Shown: positions 1 to 8,349, numbered from the stretch's first letter. The stretch: 64,000 nt of DNA from Pacificibacter marinus (GCF_018860505.1 NZ_JAHKPU010000030.1:1-64000); one strand, 5' to 3'. Program-made: numbers and translations. Notes: generated by a model from the sequence alone, not told the origin.

Positions 1-1071
1 CGTAAGCGGGACAAGACCATTGTGCAAAATCCCGCCTACGCTTCAGTTCTTGCGGCTTTCAATCGTCTTCAGGAAGTCGCTGGTAAAACAGGGATTGGAG
101 GTGCGGAATTTGAACAAATAGAACGTATCAATATTCTTCACGCGAGCGCATTATATGAAAGGTGGTGCTTAGTCCGGTTAATATCGCTGTTAACAGATAC
201 CTTTGGCTTCACACCCGAACTAGACTGGCTCGATCGCGTGATTGAGGGCGTCTGCGGTCCACTTACTTCGTTCGATTTGCATTTTAACCGAAGTGATTTG
301 GGAATGTCGGCACAACTTGAGATACAGCCAGTGCTAGAAAATGGTCGGCGACCCGATTTTCGCATCACTTTCCAAAGGGACGTTAGTGAGAAAGAACAAA
401 AATCTTCATCAGGCGCTTTCGTTAAATTCTCTAGTGATGACCTTTCTGGTTTAATTCTCGACGCTAAGTTTCGCACGCGTTGGTTTCCCGGAGAAGGACA
501 GCAGGTGCTGCAAGACATTGCTGTAATGCGAGGTTACGAGAGGTCAGCACGTCGTGTTTTTATCCTTCAGCCAGCCGGGAATGTGGTTTCTAGGCCAACC
601 TCACCGCTTCCATGGGGGCATGACTGCGATTTTGGCGAGAACGAGCCTGGAAACCATCGACAAGGGATCATAAAAATCTCTCCAGAACCCAGCGCTTGGA
701 TGAATCTCCAACGTCTCATTTCTCTAGAGTTACAGGCCAGCTTCCCTGCACCGCAGAAAGATGATTATGGTAAGTGGTTTAGTAATAGCTTTTGCGTATC
801 ATGTGGTTGCCGCCACAACCCATCGGATGTTGAGCATCGACGGACCCAAAAGGATAACAACTATTGGATTTTAACTTGTCAAGATTGCGGGCTGTCAACT
901 ACCCGAACCCACTGTTTCTCGGGGTGCGGAACGTCTCTTTTCAAGAATGGACTTAACATGACATATCATCGCACAATATCTGACCAGCCTAGCAATATAG
1001 CGTGTCCATATTGCGGCGAGTTCTTTGACCGCAACATTCAAAACACTACTGGTGACAACCCTATTCGTTAA
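1..1071 (+). CDS. PD-(D/E)XK nuclease-like protein (DUF2357-type), 5' end outside window
   Basis: The reading frame is open at the first base of the window, so this is the C-terminal part of a longer protein; the GTG at 22 is only the first internal start. Visible features are a helical segment containing ERINILHASALYERW, a nuclease-like core with RPDF followed about 30-35 residues later by LILDAKFR (a D...D-x-K pattern), and a C-terminal set of CxxC knuckles (CVSCGC, CQDCG, CPYCGEFF) that should bind zinc. This arrangement resembles DUF2357 proteins that act beside McrB-like GTPases or helicases in restriction-type systems. Any partner gene would lie to the left of the window. The family call is a motif-based inference; a nuclease role is likely but the exact system is unknown. 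Confidence 0.55.
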   Translation, partial: RKRDKTIVQNPAYASVLAAFNRLQEVAGKTGIGGAEFEQIERINILHASALYERWCLVRLISLLTDTFGFTPELDWLDRVIEGVCGPLTSFDLHFNRSDLGMSAQLEIQPVLENGRRPDFRITFQRDVSEKEQKSSSGAFVKFSSDDLSGLILDAKFRTRWFPGEGQQVLQDIAVMRGYERSARRVFILQPAGNVVSRPTSPLPWGHDCDFGENEPGNHRQGIIKISPEPSAWMNLQRLISLELQASFPAPQKDDYGKWFSNSFCVSCGCRHNPSDVEHRRTQKDNNYWILTCQDCGLSTTRTHCFSGCGTSLFKNGLNMTYHRTISDQPSNIACPYCGEFFDRNIQNTTGDNPIR

Positions 1072-1191
1072 GCTGCACCGCGGCGAAGGTTTTTTTGGTC
1101 AATGGCCGGTATAGGCCGTTCGCCTCAAGCTCATGGTCTTCTGACTAGACATTAATATCAAATCTGATCACCATCTAAGGCCAGATCAAGT

Positions 1192-1516
1192 AGGGTGCTG
1201 GAGGCGCGCTTCACATCGTGGCCTCATATGGCTCCGTAGAAAACATTTCATTCTGGCCAATGCCGGTGCTGATCTTGAAGCGCGCGATAACCACGGAGGG
1301 ACGCCACTTCATGTCGCATCGCAATTCGGAACGCCAGAGAATGTTGAAATGCTGTTCAAGGCTGGGGCAGATGGAGCCGCGTTGAATGATGTCGCGAAAA
1401 CGCCTTCGGACTTGGTGGCAGGTAATCCAAGCTTTGTGGATATCGGCGTCGACTGGACCGGGAAGCTTTTGCTCACTGAGTCAGAGTTTGATAATGTCTT
1501 AATATCATCACCATAA
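1192..1516 (+). pseudogene. Ankyrin-repeat remnant, frameshifted (copy 1)
   Basis: The conceptual translation GALHIVASYG and, after a one-base shift near 1250, GGTPLHVASQFGTPENVEML shows one and a half ankyrin repeats. No start codon precedes it: an in-frame TAG lies immediately upstream, so the N-terminus is missing. Compared with the copy at 26168-26482 a T is missing in the run ACATTT, which breaks the frame. It is a decayed 3' fragment of an ankyrin-repeat protein carried along in the duplication. Confidence 0.7.
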
Positions 1517-1562
1517 CTCTATAGTTTTTTGAACGAACTTTTCGAAATAGAAAGAAACGCCA

Positions 1563-2987
1563 GTGCTTTATTCCCGCTTTATGGCCATACTCCTGACGTT
1601 TGTATTTTCCTTTGAAGGAATTGCGGTGGCTGAGACTGTCACGGGCACAGCAACCTTCCGCGAGCGTATCATGCCTCCAGCGGATGCACGCCTTGTTGTG
1701 ACCTTGTCCGATATTTCGCGTGCAGACGCTCCAGCGGATGAGCTGGGACGCATCGAAATCGAAAATGCGGGCGGCCCACCTTACGCGTTTGAGATCGAGT
1801 ATGACGCAAGCGAGATTGAGGAAAACCACAGCTATGCGGTTCGCGCGGCGCTCTGGGCTGGTGATCGCATGATGTTTACCACCACCACGGTCGCGCCCGT
1901 TATCACGCGCGGAGCACCGGATGAGGTTAATCTTATCATGGTGCGGATTGCCTCAGAGGCGCTAAGCAATGCAATTACGGACCAACCACTAATTGGCGCG
2001 CACGGTCTACAACTCCCTGCAACGTTCACAGGCACGCTTCCTTGCGCGGACTGTGAGGGGATCACCTATCACCTCGATATGTGGCCGGATCAAGGCTATC
2101 ACATGCGCCGGGAATGGCTGGGGCGCGCTGGTGATACTGGCGACAACATTCAAGACGATATCGGATTTTGGTATTCTGATGCACAAAGCAAGACGATTGT
2201 CCTGTCCGGTTTGACTGACACGCCCAACCAGTGGGAGGTTAAGGCAGCTAACAAAATCAGGTCGTTGGATATGGACGGGAATGTCATCATATCCGACCTT
2301 CCCTATGAGCTGACCGGAAACGGCACGTTGGATGAAACAGATATCGAGGATGTCTTTCTCGGCGGCATGATGACCTATGTGGCGGATGCTGCGATGTTTC
2401 AGGAGTGTCGCACTGGGCGCAGCTATCCTGTGGTCATGGACGGTAATTACCTCGAGATGGACCGGGCATATCTTGCCGATCAATCTGACGCCGGTGCCCC
2501 ACTTTATGTAAATGTCGAAGGGTCCTTTTTGATGCGTCCCGCGATGGAGGGACCAGAGCAGCGTAGTCTTGTTGTGAATCGGTTTGTTCGCACCCGCCCA
2601 GGCATCACCTGTGAACGCCAACGTGCGGATGCTACGCTGACCAATACCTACTGGAAGATTGATACTCTGGCAGGGGAGACTGCAGTCGGTTTGCCATCTG
2701 GCGGTCATGAAGCACACATGATCCTGCGCAAAAACGACGGTCGGTTTTCAGCAACAGTGGGATGTAATGGAATGATGGGTGATTTCACACAGCAAGACGG
2801 AACATTGAGCTTTGGCCCCTCCGCCGCGACACTCATGGCATGTCCGCCACCGCTGGATGCAATGGAACAAAGCCTTGCGCGGGCCCTTGAGGCCACTCAA
2901 AGCTACCGTATCAATGGTGAAACGTTGGCACTCTACGATGAGGCAAATGACATCGTTGCGCTTTTGACGGCCGTCTATTTGTATTAA
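1563..2987 (+). CDS. Periplasmic YbaY/NlpE/META multidomain protein (copy 1)
   Basis: A 474-aa exported protein. An N-terminal hydrophobic segment ends in a signal peptidase I-like site (AVA before ETV); there is no lipobox cysteine. Domain order: a YbaY/YscW-like beta domain (about 25-125, TGTATFRERIMPPADARLVV), an NlpE-like domain (about 150-245, with GTLPCADCEGI), and a META/HslJ-like domain at the C-terminus (about 355-470, with NTYWKI, VGCNGMMGDF and LMACPP). NlpE and HslJ families are envelope proteins linked to stress sensing, copper and surface adhesion. The start may instead be the ATG at 1581, which gives a compact signal peptide. The gene is solitary. A near-identical paralogue lies at 26538. 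Exact function is not known. Confidence 0.8.
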   Translation: MLYSRFMAILLTFVFSFEGIAVAETVTGTATFRERIMPPADARLVVTLSDISRADAPADELGRIEIENAGGPPYAFEIEYDASEIEENHSYAVRAALWAGDRMMFTTTTVAPVITRGAPDEVNLIMVRIASEALSNAITDQPLIGAHGLQLPATFTGTLPCADCEGITYHLDMWPDQGYHMRREWLGRAGDTGDNIQDDIGFWYSDAQSKTIVLSGLTDTPNQWEVKAANKIRSLDMDGNVIISDLPYELTGNGTLDETDIEDVFLGGMMTYVADAAMFQECRTGRSYPVVMDGNYLEMDRAYLADQSDAGAPLYVNVEGSFLMRPAMEGPEQRSLVVNRFVRTRPGITCERQRADATLTNTYWKIDTLAGETAVGLPSGGHEAHMILRKNDGRFSATVGCNGMMGDFTQQDGTLSFGPSAATLMACPPPLDAMEQSLARALEATQSYRINGETLALYDEANDIVALLTAVYLY

Positions 2988-3235
2988 CCGCCCGAAACTA
3001 ATTGGGTCGTTTAGATTACAGCATCTGACCTTATCGTCTCAAAGCTGCCGTTTGTTACGCAATACGTAAAGGGCAGCTCCGGGCAGAAAGCGGAGTTTTC
3101 AAAGTTTGAAAGTTGCGCCAAAGCTGCCATTCGGCAAAGATGCAGCTAACGGCAACTTGGAGCCCTAATTCACATATGCTGCGCTTTGCACAAATGTCTG
3201 TTTTAAGAAAATTTCGGTGAGGATGGGCTCTCTAA

Positions 3236-3742
3236 TCAGTTCCCGCTCGATGGGCGAATGACCGGAACCGTCGACGCTATCAAATCACCGTCGGGGTTTG
3301 CCCAAGTGCTGTGATCATTTGCGTTTAGCGTGACCGTCAGGGCGTTCACACCCGGCGAAAACAGCGATGATGGGACATGATACCAGTTGCCATAGACCCG
3401 CGCGATTTTCACGCCGTTGATGTAGATATGCGCATGGCCTTCGTTTGCGACAACGTCTCGGTTTATCGCTGCGGGCGTGAAGGTAAAATTCTGCACGAGA
3501 ATTTGCACGTTGTAGCCGTCCATCGCGTCTGGAAAGGCGAGATGCGTTATGCTGGGGATGGGTAAGTCTGGGTCAACCGGTCGCGCGGGGTGGTCGTGTT
3601 CGACGCCTTCATCGGCCATTGTTGACATGTCGTGATCCATTCCGGACATGTTCATTTCAGACTGCTGCGCATTTGTTGACCCAACTGCGAAGAACAAAAA
3701 CGCGGCGGCAAGGCCTGCCGCGTTCCAAACCACTTTGTGCAT
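3236..3742 (-). CDS. Exported Met/His-rich protein paired with YHYH protein
   Basis: A 168-aa protein with a signal peptide ending near STNAQ, then a short Met/His-rich stretch (MNMSGMDHDMSTM), typical of copper-binding tails, and a compact beta domain containing FPDAMDGYNVQILVQNF, NEGHAHIYINGVKIARVY and VTLNANDHSTWA. The ATG at 3742 is preferred because TGAGGA sits a few bases upstream; an ATG at 3754 also exists and overlaps the upstream gene's end. It is the last gene of the minus-strand operon marR-DUF1566-YHYH-this gene. The same pair recurs at 57528-59135, so the two proteins probably work together. A periplasmic metal-handling role is inferred from the Met/His motifs only. Confidence 0.75.
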   Translation of the reverse strand: MHKVVWNAAGLAAAFLFFAVGSTNAQQSEMNMSGMDHDMSTMADEGVEHDHPARPVDPDLPIPSITHLAFPDAMDGYNVQILVQNFTFTPAAINRDVVANEGHAHIYINGVKIARVYGNWYHVPSSLFSPGVNALTVTLNANDHSTWANPDGDLIASTVPVIRPSSGN

Positions 3743-3750
3743 ATTGGTCC

Positions 3751-4743
3751 TCATTGGGGCGGCGCGGGCATGACAGCCATAAGCGCGTCCACGCTGATGC
3801 CCAATGCTTCGGCGGCTGCATCAAAGTCTGGTGAACCACCGGCCCCAAGCGCGTTACGCAACGTATCAGTGCTGATCCCAAGTGCTGTTGCAGCCCCCGT
3901 TAGGTCGGGGCCGCCGCCACCCATCGTCATTGATGCTTGTTCAATCTCGCCGTGGTAACAGTCGATCATGTAGGGCGCTTCGTCCGCCGTCAGATGATAG
4001 TGATAAATGCCATCCGGAAACTCAGGTGTTGCCCCAACGTGGCCGCTACATTCGTCCAGCTCATCGCTGCCGATTTCTGCGCCGTTTAGGTCCTGATTTG
4101 CGTAGACTGGAAAGCCATCTTCAAGGACACCCAACATATAGGAATGCTCGCCTTCGATATCCAAGCGGACGGTTAGGCAAACGGGTATCCCGTGGTAGTG
4201 ATAGTCGGACCCGTCGACCAATGTGTGACCGTTGCATTCATCCAGAAAGGCGACGTGATCGTGTATCACCTGATCATCTTGTGCTGTGACGGTGCGTTCA
4301 AAGTCTTCATAATCGTTGAATATCTGCGCGCCGCTCAACGCGACGCCGATCCGACCCAATGACGTATCCGTCACCTCTTCCGAGTATGTCGGAAGTGTCG
4401 TGATTGTGGTGTCGATTGGCGATTCCACAAAGTAGTCGGCAGAGTTCACCATATCGAAGAACTCGGCGGGTTTATCGGCAAAAGGCTGATCCGTTGGATC
4501 CGATGGGATCAGGTATTTATCTGCAAACCCGTGATCAGGGATGCCATCGGATTGAAACGTAAATGTATCTGCCGCGTCGTCGACGGTAATGGACACGTTG
4601 TCAGCCCAGTCCGCCGACGCAACTGCGGCGCTGGTATCAATGCGCGGTGTATCTTGGGCATTGGCGGGTAAAAGAAATGCAGCACCAAGTGTGGCACTTA
4701 AGGTGATCACTGAAAGTGAGTTGGCCGTGGTTTTGGTCTTCAT
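3751..4743 (-). CDS. YHYH domain-containing exported protein
   Basis: A 330-aa protein with an N-terminal signal peptide (LSATLGAAFLLPANA). The central domain has the defining YHYH motifs (DYHYHGIP and IYHYHLT), a DECNGH/DECSGH pair, GVLEDGFPVY and MIDCYHGE, matching the YHYH family (PF14240). The C-terminus carries two short similar helical units (GPDLTGAATALGIS and SPDFDAAAEALGIS). The ATG at 4743 is chosen because GAGAGGAG lies just upstream; an earlier in-frame ATG at 4776 lacks a site. It sits between the DUF1566 gene and the Met/His-rich gene. Clustered His and Asp/Glu suggest metal binding in the periplasm, but no reaction is established. Confidence 0.8.
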   Translation of the reverse strand: MKTKTTANSLSVITLSATLGAAFLLPANAQDTPRIDTSAAVASADWADNVSITVDDAADTFTFQSDGIPDHGFADKYLIPSDPTDQPFADKPAEFFDMVNSADYFVESPIDTTITTLPTYSEEVTDTSLGRIGVALSGAQIFNDYEDFERTVTAQDDQVIHDHVAFLDECNGHTLVDGSDYHYHGIPVCLTVRLDIEGEHSYMLGVLEDGFPVYANQDLNGAEIGSDELDECSGHVGATPEFPDGIYHYHLTADEAPYMIDCYHGEIEQASMTMGGGGPDLTGAATALGISTDTLRNALGAGGSPDFDAAAEALGISVDALMAVMPAPPQ

Positions 4744-4776
4744 GTAAGCGACTCCTCTCAAGAGTGCTGGAAACAT

Positions 4777-5925
4777 CTATTGCGTAACATCGCGCACAAG
4801 GCGGACAGAATTAAGTGGCCGGTAATCGCCCTCTGCCGAAGGTGAATCTGCCGCCTTTCCAACAAAACGAACAGCTCCAGCACCGTGGATGTCTTCACCA
4901 TCTGAGCCGGGCGCATAGCCAAACGCAACATACCAAGCGTAGTAATGTTCCGGGTCGGTGGGGCTAAAGTAGGCGGAGGTCGATGACCAATAGTAACGGT
5001 TCGCTTCGGTCCAACTGAACACCTCCGCATCAATGGCAGGAAAGACGCCAGAATAATCAACAATGCTTTGCAATTCTCGGATATTCGGCAAGCGCCAATC
5101 GTCGTAGCCTGCCAGTTCGGCCGCACTGCCATAGGCCAGCGCGCTTTGCCAATCCATGTCCTCGCCCGCATCTGCAGCCGCCCACATCAACCCAGTGGCA
5201 GCATCCGTGACAGTGCCGTCGCCATTAGCAGTAAAGACATTTTTACCGATCTCGTCGCCGGAAACACAACGCACCAACTTGCCAAACTCGGCTGGACCAG
5301 CGGTGTTGTTCTCGCCGGTCTCAGGGCCACCGGCTCCCTCTGTCTCTGCGGTTTGCTCGAACTCAGGCATATCACCCGGCGTCTCGGCCGGGTAAGCTTT
5401 GATGTGACCTGTGACGTGATTGACGCCAAAGGCAGAGGCCGCGCCACCATGGGTCGTTCCGACATAGTAGAAGTTGCTGGACCAGAATTGCTGGTCTTTG
5501 TCTGCGCCGTTAAGCGTAAAGACACTTGTATCAATATATGGCCAGCCGCTGCTGAAATCGCTGATCCCGAACAATTCTTTCAGATTGGGCGTGCGCCAGT
5601 TATCACGCCCAGCAAATTCAAGAGCTTCGCAGTAATCCTGAGCGGCCTGCCAGCCCAAACGTTCCTCGCTTGGAACTTGTTGCCACACCAGCCCCGTGAC
5701 ATTGTCGCTGATAGTGCCGTCACCGTTGTCAGTAAAGCTTTGAGGCGTGGCTGTGAACTGCGCGTCTTGTCCCGCAAATGCTTCGCCTGCGGCAGGACAG
5801 GCGATCTCGGCTTTATTGTCGAAGCAAGCATCTTGACCGGTATCGGTCAGAGGATAAGTGTCGCCTGCGGACGAAGAAAGTGCAGTTGTCACAAAAAGAA
5901 TGGCGGAGAGTGTGAGCGTCTTCAT
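4777..5925 (-). CDS. Exported DUF1566 (Lcl C-terminal-like) protein, two domains
   Basis: A 382-aa protein with a signal peptide (TLSAILFVTTALSSSAGD). It has two DUF1566/Lcl_C-type repeats, each opening with a GDGT(I/V)(S/T)D..TGL(V/M)W motif (about 65-85 and 235-255) followed by W(R)(T/L)PN(L/I)(K/R)EL and a YYWSS/FWSS element. The family is found in secreted or surface proteins, including a Legionella collagen-like adhesin; biochemical activity is generally unknown. It lies 11 bases downstream of the MarR gene and just upstream of the YHYH gene, so it is probably co-transcribed and MarR-controlled. Six cysteines could form disulfides, consistent with export. Confidence 0.8.
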   Translation of the reverse strand: MKTLTLSAILFVTTALSSSAGDTYPLTDTGQDACFDNKAEIACPAAGEAFAGQDAQFTATPQSFTDNGDGTISDNVTGLVWQQVPSEERLGWQAAQDYCEALEFAGRDNWRTPNLKELFGISDFSSGWPYIDTSVFTLNGADKDQQFWSSNFYYVGTTHGGAASAFGVNHVTGHIKAYPAETPGDMPEFEQTAETEGAGGPETGENNTAGPAEFGKLVRCVSGDEIGKNVFTANGDGTVTDAATGLMWAAADAGEDMDWQSALAYGSAAELAGYDDWRLPNIRELQSIVDYSGVFPAIDAEVFSWTEANRYYWSSTSAYFSPTDPEHYYAWYVAFGYAPGSDGEDIHGAGAVRFVGKAADSPSAEGDYRPLNSVRLVRDVTQ

Positions 5926-5936
5926 GGGGTTACCTA

Positions 5937-6425
5937 TTATTGGTGGTTCAGACGTGCGATGGCATTGTCGTTGGTATCTGTCGGAGCAGATCGACTCGGC
6001 GCTTTGCCGCCAAGCCGCTCCAGTAGGCTGCGCGTCAGATCAGCAAGCTGTGAGGCGTCTTCTGCGCCCATCGTGTCTTTGATCAAAGTGTCGATTTCCT
6101 GCCAAGCTGCGTAAATATCCGCCAGCAAATCTCTGCCTTTTGGCGTCAGCTCCACGATATTGCTGCGCGCTTCAGCGGGATCGACCATGCGTGAGATGTA
6201 GCCAGCCTCGATCAGCCGAGCTGTCATCGTGCTCATGCTGGCGGGCGTGATGCCAAACTCACGGACAAGCGTCACCTGAGAGACGGCACCCATGCGTGCA
6301 AGCGCATCAAGGACGCGCGCTTGGCTTTGTGACACGCCAATGTCTGCCAGCTTCTGGCGAAGCTGTTCCCCAACAAGGTTGGCGGAATGAAGTAGAAGAT
6401 GGAAGTTGAATGACTCTGTTTGCAT
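5937..6425 (-). CDS. MarR-family transcriptional regulator
   Basis: A 162-aa winged-helix protein. The HTH region VLDALARMGAVSQVTLVREFGITPASMSTMTARLIEAGYISR (about 40-80) is followed by the MarR beta-wing signature VDPAEARSNIVELTPKGRDLL. It heads the minus-strand operon with DUF1566, YHYH and Met/His-rich exported proteins. The upstream region contains the half-site array CTAAC/GTTAG (6427-6446), which fits autoregulation. MarR proteins usually release DNA on binding a small ligand or on oxidation. The signal sensed here is unknown. Confidence 0.88.
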   Translation of the reverse strand: MQTESFNFHLLLHSANLVGEQLRQKLADIGVSQSQARVLDALARMGAVSQVTLVREFGITPASMSTMTARLIEAGYISRMVDPAEARSNIVELTPKGRDLLADIYAAWQEIDTLIKDTMGAEDASQLADLTRSLLERLGGKAPSRSAPTDTNDNAIARLNHQ

Positions 6426-6426
6426 G

Positions 6427-6446
6427 CTAACAGTTAGTAGGCTAAC
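6427..6446. promoter_or_regulatory. Candidate MarR operator
   Basis: Immediately upstream of the marR start lie three half-sites: CTAAC, then after one base GTTAG, then after TAGG a second CTAAC. They form two overlapping inverted repeats. Position and symmetry suit an autoregulatory MarR site. Prediction from sequence symmetry only. Confidence 0.5.
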
Positions 6447-6578
6447 TTTAGGTGCGCCGCAAGTCTTTTTTGTTGGCTATGGATTTTACGGATACGGGAT
6501 GCGGGCGTTGGTTGGAGCCATTCGAGCGGCAGCTTTGTCCCGCACTCCCGCCGCTGGGACACATTGCCATGAACGTTG

Positions 6579-6622
6579 GCTTTGTCAATTCATCCCTGAA
6601 GCGCCACAGCCGCTTTGGGCTG
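6579..6622. repeat. 44-bp dispersed repeat R4, copy 1
   Basis: GCTTTGTCAATTCA followed by a segment ending CCACAGCCGCTTTGGGCTG is repeated with three substitutions at 26003-26046, directly beside the IS1111-type element. It is noncoding and marks a junction shared by two loci of the window. Confidence 0.7.
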
Positions 6623-6699
6623 ACTAATGCTGTTAGACGCATATTGCACGAGGGTCCGCTATGGCCGGGAGCGACACGCGCGAGGGGCGACCAGGTGCT

Positions 6700-6849
6700 T
6701 GGCCCTGCGGCGCAGCAAAGGTCGGGAACGAGCCCGCTCTGGACGAGGAATTGCGCAAGTCCAGTTTGGTCATGTGCCGTTCGATCAACGCGCAGGCCGA
6801 GTTCTGGATGAAGGTTTCCGCCCTTCAAGTCCGGTTTTTCATTCGCTGA
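6700..6849 (+). pseudogene. ParD-like antitoxin fragment
   Basis: The frame reads ...KVGNEPALDEELRKSS followed by MCRSINAQAEFWMKV. The phrase SRSINAQxEFWxKxG is characteristic of ParD-like antitoxins (PF11903). The fragment lacks a proper N-terminus and runs into unrelated sequence after FWMKV. The same gene appears at 38632 with the middle deleted. No ParE-type toxin follows, so it is a remnant at the left flank of Tn7-like element 1. Confidence 0.5.
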
Positions 6850-7145
6850 TGCAAAGGTAGTGACCACCAGTTGGCGGCTTTGAATCATAGATCGCGACTA
6901 CTGATACTGAGGACGATTGTTCGTCGACGATAGATACTACTTTGATTATCAAGCCAATGCATTGATTAAGGCCGATATGTGTTCGTGAATACACGAAATC
7001 AACAAAAGCGGGGTTCTTCTAACAATCCTCATGATATTTCAAACTTATCAGTAGCTTAGTAATTTCCGTGGGATATCAGCATAATAAATCTTGACAGGGT
7101 GTGCATGGAAAAATGCCATTTTGTGCATTCTTATGCCCCATCTAC
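6825..7145. repeat. 321-bp direct repeat at element 1 left flank, copy 1
   Basis: This segment matches 38675-38995 at a constant offset of 31,850 with no indels and only a few substitutions. Both copies end at the same base, after CATCTAC. Copy 1 continues with AAAAACAAATG; copy 2 is interrupted there by the TGTCG end of element 2. No ORF is present. It contains a perfect TTCGTG-AATA-CACGAA inverted repeat. Confidence 0.95.
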
Positions 7146-7295
7146 AAAAACAAATGTGGATAGACCATAAGGGCGCACACTAAAACGATTCGCTAAAAAT
7201 GAAATCAACCTAAGTTGCTGAAATGTAATCTAAAATAATCGCCCTTGAAGGTGGGTTCAGCATAACCATGCACGCACGAACCATAACCATGCACA
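7100..7295. mobile_element. TGT...ACA structure with paired end-type repeats (Tn7-like end or miniature element)
   Basis: Two direct sites start at 7100 (TGTGCATGGAAAAATGCC) and 7122 (TGTGCATTCTTATGCC), 22 bp apart. Two inverted sites end near 7273 and 7295 (CATAACCATGCAC, then CATAACCATGCACA), 21 bp apart. The outer 11 bp GGTGTGCATGG/CCATGCACACC are perfect inverted repeats. Spaced ~20-bp repeats behind a TGT terminus are typical of TnsB-binding ends. The inward-facing second pair makes a 196-bp TGT...ACA unit like a miniature element. No matching target duplication was found beside it. Whether it is the left end of element 1 or a separate miniature element is unresolved. Confidence 0.5.
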
Positions 7296-7311
7296 CCGAG
7301 CAAAAAAGCGT

Positions 7312-7337
7312 AAAAAAAGACCCGCATAGTGCGGGTC
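7312..7337 (-). terminator. Rho-independent terminator of tnsABC (element 1)
   Basis: Read on the minus strand, the stem GACCCGCA/TGCGGGTC with a three-base loop is followed by a run of seven Ts. It lies 25 bases after the tnsC stop and closes the minus-strand operon. Confidence 0.85.
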
Positions 7338-7362
7338 CTCAACCTACACGGTCGGCAGTAGG

Positions 7363-8349
7363 TTACTTCTTTTTAGGTGCTTTTTTCGTGCGCGTCTTTT
7401 CATACATCATGAACAGCTTCTCCTGATCGAAATTGTCTTGATAGTTCGGCATAGAGAAGGGTGAATATCCCAAAGGGGTGCCAGAGATTTGGGAGAAAGC
7501 TTGAGAGAAGTGATCGTTCTTGCAGACCTTATCTCCGTTCAACAAGGCCAAGCTGAGTGCTTCGATCAGCAACTCGATTACCAGACCCCAGCGTTGACAG
7601 GCGGCGAAGGTCAGCCGCTCCAGAAAATCCTGCATCTCGAAGTCATCAAATTCCAGCTGAGCTTTGTCGGCATAGATGAACATAAGATTCATCAGCTCCT
7701 CCATATCGGATTTTCGAGACAGCTCTATGCCATCGAAACTTACGGTGCGAAGTAGCCAAGCAATTTGCTCCTCCTTGCGTATTTGAGTGGCAAGACTTGG
7801 GACGCCTGACAAGATCAACATCAGAGGCCATTGTTGGTCTTTAAGCAGCGACTTGAAGCTGTCCAAGATCTTCTGGTTCGTGAGGCTATCACCCTCAGTA
7901 AAGACATGTTGGCATTCGTCAAAATGAATGCCGACCACTCCCTGGAGTTCCGCATATTTCCGGACCTTCGACCAAATATCACTCTGGCTATGACGTCCCT
8001 TCATGGAGTAACCCAATACTGACAAAATCTCGATTCCGAGATCTTTCCAGGTAACTTTCCCAGACAACAAACAGGAGACAATCCGAGCAGGTCGACCGTC
8101 GGGCATCACGGTCGTCCCGTTATTAAATTGGGTAAGCATCCTATCGATTTCGGTCGATTTACCTTGGCGAGAATCGCCGATGACAACGATACCCCGACTC
8201 TCAAATCGACGCCCAATAGAAGCCTTGGTGTAATAGTCGGTGGCGCACCATTTCATCGCGTCAGCCAGGTCGTCTGCCCGATCGAAGGGAAAACGCGCCT
8301 CCATCAACGGCTTCCTGACTTCTACTTCTGTTGTATCAATAAAAGGCAT
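7363..8349 (-). CDS. tnsC: TnsC/TniB-like AAA+ transposition regulator (element 1)
   Basis: A 328-aa ATPase with Walker A GDSRQGKST (about 58-66) and Walker B GIHFDE (about 140-145), followed by a sensor-like LILSGVPS. It belongs to the TnsC/TniB group, which links target-bound TniQ/TnsD to the TnsB transposase and senses target immunity. The start at ATG 8349 overlaps the tnsB stop (TGATG); a GTG three bases earlier is the alternative. It is the last gene of the tnsA-tnsB-tnsC operon and is followed by a terminator. The C-terminus is Lys-rich (TRTKKAPKKK). Only modest similarity is visible to the element 2 TnsC. Confidence 0.88.
   Translation of the reverse strand: MPFIDTTEVEVRKPLMEARFPFDRADDLADAMKWCATDYYTKASIGRRFESRGIVVIGDSRQGKSTEIDRMLTQFNNGTTVMPDGRPARIVSCLLSGKVTWKDLGIEILSVLGYSMKGRHSQSDIWSKVRKYAELQGVVGIHFDECQHVFTEGDSLTNQKILDSFKSLLKDQQWPLMLILSGVPSLATQIRKEEQIAWLLRTVSFDGIELSRKSDMEELMNLMFIYADKAQLEFDDFEMQDFLERLTFAACQRWGLVIELLIEALSLALLNGDKVCKNDHFSQAFSQISGTPLGYSPFSMPNYQDNFDQEKLFMMYEKTRTKKAPKKK

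Larger units (their letters stand above)
1114..3043. repeat. 1.93-kb direct repeat, copy 1 (ankyrin remnant + YbaY/NlpE/META gene)
   Basis: The sequence from GGCCGTTCGCC to the GTCTCAAA after the gene matches 26088-28018 in the same orientation with scattered substitutions and a few indels. Both flanks diverge abruptly. The two copies are about 25 kb apart and bracket Tn7-like element 1 and the IS1111-type element. Copy 1 has one T missing in the ankyrin remnant relative to copy 2. Confidence 0.95.

Noticed and set aside
5068-6114. Long plus-strand open frame opposite the DUF1566 and MarR genes
   Set aside because: It runs antisense through two well-supported genes, has no family features or ribosome site, and its composition is that expected of an antisense frame.
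6885-7099. tRNA or small RNA gene in the 321-bp repeat
   Set aside because: Only a 6-bp inverted repeat (TTCGTG/CACGAA) is seen; there is no cloverleaf, T-loop consensus or terminator.
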